Program-made: the position numbers and the translations under genes | Source of the DNA: Cladopsammia gracilis | Taxonomy: Eukaryota > Cnidaria > Anthozoa > Scleractinia > Dendrophylliidae | Direction of reading: 5' to 3' | Length of the DNA: 64,000 bases | Assembly (NCBI GenBank): GCA_022457155.1 | Contig: JAJGOT010000167.1 | Location: 605,001-669,000, forward strand | In this document: positions 51,265 to 63,709 of the stretch, one piece after another | Numbering within the stretch: the first letter of the stretch is position 1 | Layout: every line of letters begins with the position of its first letter | The notes under the pieces: model-generated | Told to the model about the DNA's origin: nothing | Databases searched by the model: none | The model's input: only the letters and a program-made list of their open reading frames with translations

Positions 51265-52699
51265 TCTTTTTTGTGGTGCTGTTTATCTTGCTGGACAGGT
51301 AATGCTAACTTTTGAGCCTGTGAATTGGCCTAAATATATGTAGTGATAGTTCAAATGAAAGTTTTCTGCTGCACTGGTTTTTTTTTCTTTGTTACTGACT
51401 CTGCACTCTTAGTGACCTTGGTAAGGTGAAAGGCTTAGGAACGGAGTAAACAGCGGGTCCAGCAGGCAAATCTTTGGCATGTGTCAAAGATCATCCCCTG
51501 AAAGAGAAGTTCGATTCTCTGACATAGAATAACGCTTATGACAGAGCAATTGAAAATGGGGTTTGGTGTGTACGCTGACAATAATTAAAATCCAAGCACC
51601 TCCAACGTTTCATTAACACCGCAGTGCCTCTGGAATTGCTGTGATCTACGGAAATGCTTTTATTACTCTAGACAGGAAATCAAATCATCTTCCATCTTCC
51701 TGTCAGCTGCTGGTTGAAGCCAATCTTGAATCGAATACATGTCATCGGAGATTAGTTCAACAAACAGAATGCGCCAAACGCTGTATGAAATGATGGCGAT
51801 ATTGTTACCGTATAAGTTTCTTCTCTGGAAAGAGCGCATGTGTTACAGCTTTCAATTCTACATGCTCCAATGAAATTTCAATAGACAAATCTCTTCCGAA
51901 GTTACGGTGTATAACCAGAAGAAGTATCTACAACATAACTGCAGAAAATATTGTATTTCTCAGTGAGTTTAAAAAAATATACGACTTAAATTTGACGGTT
52001 GGTACCTGAAATAGTCACGTTTGGAATTATTTAAGGGTCATTTAGGTTATCTGGTAAAGTATAACAGACGTTCATTACAGTAATCCTCTGACCCCGAGTC
52101 CATAATAGCAAAAACAAGAGATCAAAATTCCATTTTGTAAAATATTGTTAATCTAACAGCACCATGAAAGGAAGCTTGTGACAGGTTACCCATTTGAGGG
52201 TAGGGCAAAACGGCAGCTTCGCAAAATAATGATGAACAGTTCCGCGAAATAATGCGCATATGACTGAGGCCCTTTAGTGCATCACTGTAGAAATCGACCT
52301 TTTGTGTAAAGCAACCGAACCACTCACACAGGCATTTAAAACGCATGCGCGGCATGTCACGTTCCCGGAAGGGAATTTCGTAAAGTGAAGTGTCAGCTCC
52401 GTCAAATAGCACCAACATTTCTTTTCTCGTTTTCATATTGAAATAGTTTGCAGGGATGTAGCTAAGATATCCAACAGATGGAATTTTGTTAAAAAAAAAG
52501 AGAGAAAGAGTTAAGCAGACAGTTTTCCAGGCGGAAAAAATAAAGAAAACTCAGTCTTCAGGCGGTTATTTTTTCCGCCTTCCGCCTATTATTTACATCC
52601 CTGGTTTGTTCTTTTCTCGAATTTTTTGTGCTCGTAAAGGAGGGTTCCGCCGGATCGACCCCCTGAAACCCTTCCCTGGGAAAGCTCCTGCGTTGTGCC
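51265..52699. other. intergenic, nothing recognised
   Basis: No repeat or exon identified. A minus-strand frame at 52122-52436 (104 codons) has no recognisable motif. Confidence 0.5.
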
Positions 52700-52879
52700 G
52701 TATAATAAAGATTACCGCTAGCAGGTTCTGCTCAGTAGCTTTCATTGCATTTGTCAGTAAAGATTTTTATCAACAGAGTCAAACGTTTGACCGACTATTT
52801 GACTTATATTGTTATTTGCATTGCAGTAAGACGATACAAGTAGCCAACTAAACAGGAATATTAACCTCTGGTTTTCAAA

Positions 52880-52940
52880 ATGGTCAACCCTATTGTCTTT
52901 ACCCTGATTTTTGCTTCTGTATTTTGGTGGCCAACAGAAG
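52880..52940 (+). CDS. possible signal-peptide first exon
   Basis: MVNPIVFTLIFASVFWWPTE plus one base, then donor gtaggt, phase 1. Hydrophobic core as in a signal peptide, and the phase fits secreted-protein first exons such as the one at 60209. No second exon or promoter found, so it may be chance or a relic of a duplicated gene. Confidence 0.3.
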
Positions 52941-53231
52941 GTAGGTCGTTCTTGTATACCGTAACATTTCCCGCCATTTCCCCCGTTGTTAGGGCCCATC
53001 AGTTTGGTAACAAAACATTTTTTCGGTTATACCCCCTCCTATGATCCTATATATCAAGCTGTATTTTTAAAAACCATGTCACGCCGAGTAACCGCATGGG
53101 AGTGTGCTTCTCCACGGTTTTTTGTCGTTCAAGAAATATGTCTTATTACCCACAATATAAAAACAAAATTAAAGACTGCTGCTAGTCTGTTTTTCTCTCG
53201 CTCTCTCCCATTCCCTTTTCTCTTTCTTGTC

Positions 53232-54047
53232 TTACGTCTTATAGCTGTTGATCAGGAAATAATTAATTATACCTTATATCTTCAAAGTAAGGACAATGAC
53301 TCTATTGTTAAACAGATCTTTTTAGTGTCAGCAGATCTTCACTCTTCTGGAGTGAGGATATCCGAATTCTATAATTTTCCTGATTTTGTCCCTATTTTCT
53401 TAACTGACACTAAAATCAAATATTATGTAAACTTAATGCAACAAAAATGTATCCTATATTGGCGACATACCATGCAACACTCTAAGAAACTCGAATTTTA
53501 TAATATCTTTCAGAACGAATGTACGACTTCTCATTACTTACACCTTACAAAGAAATCAAATGACAGAAAACAATTAGTAAAATTTTGTATAAGTAATCAT
53601 AAATTAACGATTGAAACTGGTAGATCTGATATGAACAACTCACGAGAGATGGTAGATTGTGCCCCTATTGTGCCCTATACTTGTTGATCTGATGAAATTG
53701 AAGATGAAATTCACTTCCTTTTCCACTGTCCTAAATACTGAATTCTTAGGGACGGATTTTACATGAAAATAGGGTATCACCTACCAAATATAAAACAGTT
53801 ATCTCCTTCAGAAGTTACCAATGAATTAGCCAACTTTCGTAATTATTTTGTAAATATTTAATTGGTGAAATTTATTATTTCATGCTTAGATCTGTTAGAT
53901 CTCCGCAATAATCAAATTATCAATCCAGACTGATGTATCTTAATTGTACTTTCCCTTTCTTTATTTTATTATTGTAATTTCATTTTGTCTTGTTGTAACG
54001 CTTTTGCAATACTGCAAATAAAGCTACTTGTTGTTGTTGTTGTTGTG
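53232..54047 (+). mobile_element. 5'-truncated LINE 3' end with (TTG)n tail
   Basis: Frame from 53232 to 53861 with two in-frame stops (after YTC and after CPKY). After the first stop DEIEDEIHFLFHCPKY is the C-terminal Cys/His motif of non-LTR retrotransposon ORF2. The 3' end reads AATAAAGCTACTTG then TTG repeats at 54028-54047. Inserted into a repeat whose empty copy lies just downstream. Confidence 0.82.
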
Positions 54048-54229
54048 ATTTTCGGGCAGTATTCGGGGTCATAGAAAGCCTTGTTCGAGTTTGTGGTAGT
54101 GAATTGCTGTAATTTTCATCGGCCACATTTCAAAAAAATCAGCTATTTATCTCAACCAAACGCTGTGAAATGTTGTAGAACACGCTGACTTTGCCCGGAA
54201 ATTGGCCTTTTGCACTTTTCTCGATCATT

Positions 54230-54530
54230 TCGTTCCATGATCGAAATATCTAGCGGAATTTTTGAAAACCATGTCGCCCCGTGTAAGCGTCTGCCGGGGA
54301 GCGGTGTTGTTCTCCATGGTGTTTTGTCGTTCAAAAAATATGTCTAAAGTCCACAATATGAAAACAAAAAAGACCGCTGCTAGTCTTTTTTTCTCTCGCT
54401 CTCGCTCCCTTTCCCTTTTCTGTGTCTTGTCTGTAATTTTCGGGCTATTCGGGGTCATGGAAGGCTTTGTTCTGAAAGCTTGCTGTAGTGAAATTGCTGT
54501 AATTTTAATCAGCCATGTTTTCTAAACTTC
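54230..54530. repeat. paralogous empty site of the LINE insertion
   Basis: Resembles 53030-53231 joined to 54048-54120: shared AAAACCATGTC, TTTTGTCGTTCAA, CTGCTAGTC, TTTTTCTCTCGCTCTC, then CTTGTC directly followed by TG(TA)ATTTTCGGG, where the other copy is split by the LINE. Confidence 0.75.
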
Positions 54531-55115
54531 AGCTATATATATAAGCACACCACAATTCCTAAACAGCAATTCTTTACAAAAATTTACATCAAATTAACTA
54601 AAATAACACTACTCTAATACAATACTTTTGGGTTGCCATCTAAAGAACTCTTACTTAGTTGTATAAACCCAGGACATATAAGCCGGCCGCATTTTGGCGG
54701 TATAAAAACAAAAATAGTAACTAATTATATCCCTGCTGACAGGCACATGATTCTCTCCTCCCTGAATGGAACTATTGGGAATATAAATACTTCCCCTAGA
54801 TAAAGTGTTGTTGTTGTCCACCGAGAATTTTGTATAAAGATGTGCCAAAGAGTTTGGAATTTGAGTTTTTACCACAATTGCCGCTTAACTCGCAATCTGA
54901 TTGGTCGATGCGGGTGGTAAATGAGAGTACAGACAACGGTGCTGACGCTAACATCACGCAATGCCTATAAAAGCGCGCGCTTGAAAAAATAAACCAATCA
55001 GATTGCGAGGAAGTTATAGACAACGCTCGCGCTTTCTTAGCAGTCACGTTTTGTAACGAAACTTCGATTTTTCCCGGTATTATTTCTTCAAATATTGTGG
55101 TAAAAAACAGATTTC

Positions 55116-55280
55116 CACCGGTTTTCCGTGGTGTGGACTCTTATTTACCACGATTTACATCATCACATGGTCAAAATTTGTTGCTGACTCACTCGGCTGC
55201 GCCTCGTGAGTCCACAACATTTTGACCATGTGATGACGTAAATCGTGGTAAATAAGAGTCCACACCACGGAAAACCGGTG
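55116..55280. repeat. palindrome 1 (165 bp)
   Basis: Arms CACCGGTTTTCCGTGGTGTG ... inverse at 55280, about 65-70 bp each, around a centre CTGACTCACTCGGCTGCGCC. One arm mismatch is CATCA against CGTCA, a CpG-type change. Confidence 0.9.
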
Positions 55281-55642
55281 TAAATTTGTTAACGTTTTGG
55301 TCCGAAAATGGGTATAGAATTGGACAATTCCTGTCTGAAAATAAGTATTTCCTCCTTTGTAGTCTAATAATGGGTATCGAGTTGAACAATGGTCGTCTGA
55401 AAAATAGGCATTTTAAAAATGGGTTTTTACCACAATTGGCGCTAAACTCGCAATCTGATTGGTCGACGTGAGTGGTAAATGAGAGTCCAGACAACGGTGC
55501 TGACGCTAACATCACGCGCGCTTGAAAAAAACCAATCAGATTGCGAGAAAGTTATAGACAACGCTTGCTCTTTCTTTGCTCTCACGTTTTGTAACAAGAC
55601 TTTGATTTTTCCTTGTAATTTTTTCTAAATATTGTTGTAAAA

Positions 55643-55828
55643 AACAAATTTACACCGGTTTTGCGTGGTGTGGACTCTTATTTACCACGATTTACGTCAT
55701 CACATGGTCAAAATTTGTTGCTGACTCACTCGGCTGCGCCTCGTGAGTCCACAACACTTTTGACCATGTGATGACGTAAATCGTGGTAAATAAGAGTCCA
55801 CACCACGCAAAACCGGTGTAAATTTGTT
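55643..55828. repeat. palindrome 2 (186 bp)
   Basis: Same structure as palindrome 1 but with GTTTTGCGTGG in the left arm and the matching CCACGCAAAAC in the right. Arms about 75-80 bp. Confidence 0.9.
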
Positions 55829-56310
55829 AAATAGAATTGGACAATTCGTCTGCTAATAACCGAGATCTGATCAAGTGAACCAGAACTTAGTCGTAAGTTG
55901 AGTAACATGTTGTTTTTATTGATGATGAACTCGTTCGGTTATAAGCAGAACTCACAGTACAGTGCTGTATATCAGTTGCAGCCAGAGTATTGAGTATTAG
56001 GACAACTCAATTTTCCTTGGGTAAGCTTACCAAATAATAGAAATTCTAAAGATATTACTTTTGGCATCTTCACAACCTAAGCTCATTTCATATTCCAAAC
56101 GCTTTGTTCTAACAGCAGATGAAAAACACCTATAACACTCGCTTTAAGATATTTACTTCTTTTCCACTGTTTACTGAAAAATATGCCGTAACAAAAAGAT
56201 CTTGAATTATTGACCTCCATCATTTCCATATCCCGCCGACTTCCCCACGTGCCGCTTACACATAACCAATGGTCATGGCGCCTCCACTGTCCATGCGATG
56301 TCACCCACCG

Positions 56311-56575
56311 CCGGGGGAACTCATATAAAAATGACAGGAGTTCTCGTCGTACCTTTTAGAGGCAAAATTTGTTGATTGGTACTAAAATCTAAAATGACTA
56401 CCATTAGAATTATCACAGTACCTTGAAATAAATTTGAACCACATACATGCAGCTGTATACAAAACGAAATTCTGGTACATTTTGGGGGATTTTTAAACAA
56501 AATTCCGACGATCACATCCAACACTATTATATGGAGGTCCCACCTCCCCCCCGGGGGGGGGGGACTCCAACAACG
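56311..56575. mobile_element. second poly-G MITE copy, inverted
   Basis: CCGGGGGAACTCATATAAAA at the left and GGAGGTCCCACCTCCCCCCC at the right, with internal TTGGTACTAAAATCTAAAAT matching the 50981-51264 element in reverse. More diverged. Confidence 0.75.
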
Positions 56576-56707
56576 GATACACACGAATAAATTCAATAAA
56601 TATTTTATCCATCTTCTGAAAAAAAATTCTTTACATGTACATCTGCTATCGATTTTGTCTCATTCTTGATTTTAATAACGAAAAATATTATGCAATTCTC
56701 TGTGTGT

Positions 56708-56806
56708 GGCAGCTGGTATATTCTGTGGGGTATATTACATATTCTGTGGGGTATATGTAGCTGGTATATTCTGTGGGGTATATGCAGCTGGTATATTCTG
56801 TGGAGG
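56708..56806. repeat. 36-bp minisatellite
   Basis: About four copies or part copies of GCAGCTGGTATATTCTGTGG followed by GGTATAT. Confidence 0.85.
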
Positions 56807-59800
56807 CCTAAACGGCTTTTATTGCATCCGTTTGTTGTTGCAACATGTTACAAAACGTGACACGATAACAAGTACTCAGAGGTATCGGAAGCTATTAATA
56901 CAAGCACAGAACAAACCGCATTACGTGTAAGTTACCGCAAGTGAGGAAAGCTTTTAGAAAATCAACTGATTACAGGAACTTTTGGCAGACAATCAATCCA
57001 AAAATATCAAATAAGCCGGAGATGAGTTTTCAAGTGGCGTTTGTTGAGTTGAATGTTCAGCTACATCATGCAATTTACAATCAACCTCTCATCAAGCGAG
57101 ATCATTCTCGGGTAGAATTTTTCTGCTGTTGTACAAGGTGGCCATTATGAGAAGGTGGCGGTAAAAGCGGGTTCAACTGTAAGATCTCTATGGAAACAAG
57201 TCATTCAATCAAGGTTAAGTTCAAGTACACTTAGATATATAACAGGATCTTTTAGCTACATGTCACCAACCAAAAAGATAAAAAGTTAAAAGAAAAATGA
57301 GAAATAGAGACTTCTTTGAGCTGAGCATAAAAAACCCCATAAGTTCACCCTCATTGAGTGGCTCGTGTAATATTCGTTAGTTCCTTCCTTTTGGTTTCTT
57401 TTCGCGGATATCTTACTACTTATGCCTACCACTAACTCGATCATCTTTATGGTCATCCAATTAACTTACATAATCTCTTGTTAAATGAATTGTCTTTGCG
57501 TTCTACTTTAGCTTTGCTTGATTGTCTTATTTTTACTTATTTCTAATTTTGTAGAGAGTTTTCAATTGCCCCATAGGGGTTAGTTTCTAAACAGGGGCTG
57601 GGATCACAATCCACGGGATCGGGTTCAACAGGATTTTTTTAGTACCCTGGCCCCGATCAGCGATGCACGTTTGCTAAGCTTTTGGCATCAGGGATAAAAA
57701 TAGGACCAGTGGCAATATATATCTCCTCATTTACAAACCTGCTACAATCAGTGCTAATTTTAATGGTTCTTTTAGCCCCAAATGGGGCTAAAATACAGTG
57801 CTGTTTCGGGAACATCTCAAGCCTACGGAATCCAATGGTTTGGACCAGATTATAAGGGAGGATATGGTTATTTAGGATTATAGCGCGAGGCTGAAATCAA
57901 GGCACTGGACTTCAAGGTGAACTGAATCTGGCACAAATGTTCATAATGACCCCATGAGTGGCTGAATTAGCCTTCGGGAACTTAAGGCTAATCCAGCCGT
58001 GTCGTGTTCCGTGCCAGGAGCCGATTTATCGACTCCTGGCCGTGTACAGTGTGGATCACATTGCGTTACATACAGTATATGGCGTAGTAATGAGAGGTCT
58101 GGCGATTACAGGGTTCCCTTGTTAATCGCTTTGTTACAGGCCAGAGAGATTAATTGCTAGCATGCGGATATGAGATCAGCACGTGTCTCTTCTTCGAAGA
58201 AATTTAATGACTTTTAATCTTCCCTGCGAGTCCGTTGTCTTATTTTTTTTCTGTCGTGCTGTTATAAATATCTTCGTATTGCTTACTTTGTCATCCTGTT
58301 TAGGTTCATTTCAGGGGGGGATCCCGATAGTTGACAGTATGGAACATCTTCGAGAATTTCCTTTTCGTCTATATCCTTAAAATTCGTCTTCAGAAGTAGT
58401 CGTATGTAATAAAAACTGTAGGCGAACACAGGGTGGCGTTAACTCCGGCAACATGATATGTGGTGTCCCAGTTATTTTTACGTTAACACCTCGTGTTTTT
58501 TTCTTGACAGTACATAGTAAACTGAATTGCTTACGACATTAACAGGAGCAAATGACCGGTTTTTTTTTTTTATTTTTTTTTATTATTATTATAAAACCTT
58601 TATTAAAAAATTCTCAAACAATCTTGCTTTACTCTTCGAAGTTTAAGTGAAGTGAAGTGAAGTGTAAAAACATGCCTATGGCGGTCGTTGTTTTGTTCGT
58701 TAGATTTTTTAACTGTTGTTGCTTATATATTCAGTTTATACAAGAGAACATAATTCTCTTGGTTTATAATAATTCATAGTGTGTTGTTGTAAAATAGCAA
58801 CGAAGATCGGTTAAGCATTGCTAGTAAATAAACAACAAGATAGATTTCAGCCTTGCCATACATGAGACACAGGATGTTGGATCTAATCCGATCGCAAATA
58901 ATAATAAAAAACCAGTGAAGAGAGACAACGTTTACTGAATGGCACGCTTGTCGGAAATTGAAAAAAAAAGGAGGAACAGAGAACGAGGAATAGGGTATCT
59001 TCGAAAGTGGGAATATCTAGTGCCAGTCTCTAAAATGGAGAATCTCTAAAGCGACCGAAAGATAACTCTAAAATCAGGAACAGGAAAAGAAGAAATGGAG
59101 CATATATTAGCATATATTACCATACCCAAAAACAATGGAAAAACAAAAATTACCTGAAATAAAATATTAACTACAACACATACATGTAAGGAGGAAATAT
59201 ACATGTAAAGAGGAAATATATTTCAAGATTCCATAGTTTTGAGAATCCCTTTTAGAGATTCCCCATTCCATTCTTCATAGCCTGTTTCGCGATTCCTGAT
59301 CCCTGATTCCCGATTCCTGATTCTCCATTCCATTCCCCATTCCTTTGTCTTTGTCGGTGCGCGATTGTGTCCGTGCAAACAGAACCTTGGCAAAGTTAAA
59401 AGCATTTGCCTCCTTTTCGGTTTCCGTTGTAGCAATTTAACAACTGTCGGCGGAACAATAATCCTTTCCGCTGCTGACATTTCAAGTACATGAAATTCAT
59501 TATTTCAGATTAACAGATCAAAATCAAGCTGTAATCCTTAATAAAAATAAAGTTACTATTAAAAACTGTGCGAAAATAACAAGTTGACAAGGTGGTGGGT
59601 ATGCTCTTTGTATATATACAGGCTTTTTTGGACTATATTAGTAGTTTGAAGTCGCGCGATTGAAGGGCGTTTCCCGGAACGAAACACCTTTGCAATTGCG
59701 AGGGGTTTCTCGCTGATGAACAACACCACTGGCTGGCAAGTACGACACTGTCACCATCAACATCCCAGATAACTAAAATTGCAATGTTTTTAATGGCAAA

Positions 59801-60110
59801 CGTCGTAGACAGTACAAAAATAACTTAAGTACTCATCTGTGAGCTCGATATCTATTTCACGGTTGCGTGTGTTTAATTGCTCCGCTCTCTTAAACTCTTG
59901 CATACATTTAAGATTATCCGTAGAGCATGTAAATGAGATGCACCACTCTAACCACCAACACTCGACTCTGTCGCGTGAATTGTAAACACGAAAACATATT
60001 TATCATGCTGCCACGCCACTGCTGAGTAAAGCCCTGCTGGAACCGGAAGTGTTCATCATTTCACGACCATTTCGTTCCTGTCTGCCTGTCAGCTTAAGGG
60101 CAATGAAGGG

Positions 60111-60118
60111 TATATAAA
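60111..60118 (+). promoter_or_regulatory. TATA box of the right-edge gene
   Basis: TATATAAA 91 nt before the start codon at 60209. The expected transcription start near 60140 would give a leader of about 70 nt. Confidence 0.6.
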
Positions 60119-60208
60119 TTCACATCTCCAGGCACTCGATCTATCTTTGCTGTACGATCGACTTGAAATCTTCTCAGAAGATTTTGGACTTTGTCTAAGC
60201 GGATAGAA

Positions 60209-60278
60209 ATGGACGTGAAATCTACATGGGTGTTGAAGAGCCTGCTGTTAGTAATGATGTTCATTTACTCCGCAAACG
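60209..60278 (+). CDS. secreted Cys-rich protein, exon 1 (signal peptide)
   Basis: MDVKSTWVLKSLLLVMMFIY then SAN plus one base, donor gtatgt, phase 1: a positively charged start, hydrophobic core and small residues before a likely cleavage site near Ala/Gly. The ATG is downstream of a TATA box. It joins in phase to the exon at 63509. Confidence 0.7.
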
Positions 60279-63200
60279 GTATGTAAAAATGTTAACATGT
60301 TCCATGAAACGTTTTCTATCATGCGGTGTGCGCCAATGTTATCGTCGATCTTTGCCTGTTCTACCTTTCCAGTCTTCACCAGAGATAAGCTGCGTGTGAG
60401 GATTTTTCGCGTCTTCCTTTCTCGTTCCTCGTTCGAACGTGCTGTCGATTTTCCTTTCCTTTTTTCTTCTCCTGCATGTCGTCTTCCCTAGCAGTTTTTT
60501 TTACAAAACATAAATAATATATTTGACGGCCTCCCACATCTACTCCTAAAAATCCACTCTTGCTTGTAGCTGGTGACTGCAAATTATTGTGAGTCCTGAA
60601 TATGTAGTTTACTTCCATTATGGAAAGACGGAGTGTGTTGATTTTAGCGGGGATTTTAGACGGTTTGTTCCGTTAGCAATTCGTGTTTTTACTTTATATC
60701 TTTCTATCTCCAGAATTACGACTGTGTTTATGCAATAGGTACAGATCTAAGCTTTTATCAAAATTGTTGTCAGTAGAATTATGTCACTCATATGAATGCA
60801 CGATGTGTTTAATTTCAGTGCGCAGTTGGCCGCAGTTGGCCTGTGTAATGACGGTCAAAGTGCAAAGTAAAAAAGCTGTTTCTTTCGCCACGTTTTTAAT
60901 ACCAGCGCTTCGTAAAGTACGATCTGGTAGATTATGTAATTTCCCTAAGTATTATAAAGGAGGGTACAGCCAAAGAATAGTAATAAACCTGGTGAGGTGT
61001 TCGCGTATTTAGTTCATTAGATGTTAGCTTAATTGAATGGTCAGATGATCTATATGTTCACTCTTGGCGGCTATCAGTAACAAGTTGTCTGTTCGTGTCT
61101 CGGTTCTATGTAGCGAGAAAATGTTATTCGTTTTAACTCTTCCAAACAATTTCTGCATTTATACTGCTTAGCTTTTACATTGCCGGGAGGGAATCATGGT
61201 TACCCTTGAGGTTTTATTCTGTCCATGAAATGCCTAACACATGTAGAATCTGCGCGCGCAGTTCTTTCTCTCCGTATTTTCTGTACCACACTATAAGACC
61301 TATAAAAATGACTGATGTATGACTGATGTACCGTTTACTTTTCATACCTCATTTGCAATGCGAGAAAAACCTTTCGGAGTTTCGTGTGAACTCCAGTTGG
61401 AAATTATTCATCTTAACCTGCGCTAAGTTTGATTCAAATTACATTCAAGATAAATGGATTATTTTGGCTTTTTAAAGTACTTTTCAAGAAGGTTTTTCTG
61501 CACCATGGAGGTCGCTTTCTTCCTGAAAAAGTTCAAACATGACTTTTGACGGAAACGGATCTCTATACGGCCTCCAGGAAAGCGACTCGTATTTCATTAA
61601 TTGTTTGAATCTAACCTCAGTTCCATGAACAGGCAGTAAAAAATGGTTAAATGTATTGAAAAGGACCCTACAGCTTGGACGCACGCGCGGCGTTGGTGTT
61701 TCGAACAAAGATTAAATTTCAATCGCCCGCGTAGAAGGCGTGGACTGGAAACTAGTAGCCTGCTGGGTGGGTTGTTGTTGAACACATGGTCTCATTTATC
61801 CGCAAAAAAGAGGAAAAACAAATAGCGATACAGTCAATTTACTCTTAACAACTTCACGTCTCAGAGGCGCACTGAACAGGGATGTCTGAATTTTTTTTTG
61901 GCGGTGAAAATATCCTGGGTGAGAGAGAGGCTTCCTCGCGCTCTCAAAAAAGGAAGTGACGCAGCGCTTAATGTACCACAAGCAATTTCCAAACCATCTT
62001 CGCTCCAAAAAAACAACCAAGATCGAAACGAGCTAGAATATCGAAAACTCAATGCACTGCTCGAGAGCTTTCATTTGAATGGTCACGCTTTTTAATCTGT
62101 GAGTGACCGTAACAATACACTTCAGTTTTCAGACCCGGGTCCTTCAATAAAAACAACCCTTGAAGAATTCTTTTTCTTACACCTTAAAATACCCGGTGTC
62201 AGGTTTTTGGCTTGCCACTCGCTGTTCTCAGAACGCGGTTTAATAATAAAACATTTTCTAGACGTAAATTAAAGAAACTGTTCATAACTCAGAACTGATT
62301 GTAAAGGGGGTGTACTGTGGTCGTCTGGGGGGGGGGGGGGAATATCATGGAGAAAGTATACAATTAAGATCTCCTGCCCTTTCTGGGTGTTTTTTTTTTT
62401 CTAGTCATATTTTCCAATACAAAATGACTAGAAGGAATAATGCCGATCGAGACTGTAACAACAATAATAAAAAAATATGGTTTGGACTAAAGAAGATGAA
62501 CACGGAGATCGTACTGACTGTGTGATGATTAAAAGCCTATTTTGCCATTCTCATGCATCATCGCTTTTGCTTCCTGGCGTTTCGATCCTTGTTCACTTTG
62601 GGCATGTTCAAGGGGGATAAAACTGTTTATCACTTTGAAATTAAACAAGCAGTCCTTATTCTTTTCCTTTTCCACTTGTTTATAAAATATTTGGTTGTTG
62701 TAATCCAGTTGACACGCTGATCAACGTGCAAAGGATAAAATATTTTTGAAGGAAATATGACCGGCCGATTAGAAACTTCCAGTACGCATTTTCGCAGACC
62801 ATTTATTGTTCAAATACCGTAGGTTTTGTAATCAACGCCGGAACAAACGTGTAAGTGGGCACGTAAATTTAAATTGTATAAAAATGATGTGGCATGTTTA
62901 CTTTATTAATGAATTTTTTTTGGCGCGATGAAATGGACAAACGGATGTTTGTTCAAGTTGATTGATGACATCCTTTTAGAAATCGGATTTTAAGAATATA
63001 TATCCATCAGAAAAGCAAATAAAGTTCATCAACATCGTCTGCTGTCTAAAATGGATGTGATTTTAATAGCTTAGTCTCTTTCATCATCGTCTCTCCATAC
63101 AAATATTTTAAAAATGTTTTACTCTCAAAAGTAGCTAAATTGAAAATGTATTCAAACTACTAAAGAAGAATTCTAGAGCTTTGTACTGTTGAAGGGCTAT

Positions 63201-63508
63201 CATTTGAATATCACACATCATTATTAGGAGGTCTAGGAGGAGAGAGACTTGCTCCTGAGGAGCAGGGAGGGAAGAGGAGTGAAAAGAAGGGGGAGGGGAA
63301 GGGGCGAAGTGAAAAGACGGGGGGGGGGGGGGAGGGGAGGGAAGGGGCGACTGGTTAAGAGCGAAAAGCCTTGGCACTAACTGCTAGCTCAGCGTTCCTA
63401 ACACAGTGACTCTCTAAACCCAGCCTTGTTTCATTTATCTTAATACTGACCGGAATATACTGACTCTATATATTGTACTGCATTATTAACCAACCGACTT
63501 GTTTTTAG
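60279..63508 (+). other. intron 1 of the right-edge gene
   Basis: 3.2 kb. No further exon recognised. Contains a copy of the dispersed family (62055-62100, CATTTGAATGGTCACGC), a poly-G run (62327-62341) and a purine-rich tract (63230-63352). Confidence 0.55.
63230..63352. repeat. purine-rich G/A tract
   Basis: Almost pure A/G on the + strand with G-runs up to about 13; could form triplex or quadruplex structures. The Pro-rich minus-strand frame is an artefact. Confidence 0.85.
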
Positions 63509-63709
63509 GTGCCCGGTTGTGCTTCGGACAAAGGCTCGGTGATAACATGAATTACAAATGTAAATTTCCGATGAACCAGACTGTTTCTAAGCACAGCGGA
63601 GATTGCTGTATGTCTCCAGGCGCAAAGTACTACGTTGATGACGACAGCCCTTACACAAAATGGTGGACTTACCTTGGACTTAAATTTAGCAACTGCCTGC
63701 CGTGCAAAA
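63509..63709 (+). CDS. secreted Cys-rich protein, exon 2, possibly TNF-receptor-like; gene continues off window
   Basis: Phase-1 exon between tttttag and gtaagt, 66 codons. After the signal peptide it reads ARLCFGQRLGDNMNYKCKFP, then HSGDCCMSPGAKYYVDDD, and ends NCLPC: six cysteines with an N-glycosylation site (NQT). CC..PG followed by C..C resembles the first cysteine-rich domain of TNF-receptor family proteins, whose expansion in corals is known; but the usual Cys between CC and PG is missing. It may be another secreted Cys-rich family. Partial: the 3' part lies beyond 64000. Confidence 0.6.

Larger units (their letters stand above)
54866..55830. repeat. two tandem copies of a palindrome-bearing repeat
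   Basis: Copy 1 (about 54866-55420) and copy 2 (about 55422-55830) share TTTTTACCACAATTG, AACTCGCAATCTGATTGGTC, CAGACAACGGTGCTGACGCT and end in palindromes at 55116-55280 and 55643-55828. Copy 1 has extra bases near 54960-54975. Confidence 0.88.
55831..60110. other. intergenic, minor repeats
   Basis: Contains the poly-G MITE copy (56311-56575), a 36-bp minisatellite (56708-56806), a 10-bp-arm hairpin TTTTAGCCCC/GGGGCTAAAA near 57771, a T-rich run (58559-58590) and a GATTCC-rich tract (59221-59345). No gene recognised. Confidence 0.6.

Noticed and set aside
63509..63709. Assignment to the coral small cysteine-rich protein (SCRiP) group or another toxin family
   Set aside because: Only six cysteines are visible in a partial gene and I cannot match the spacing; there is no basis for a toxin call.
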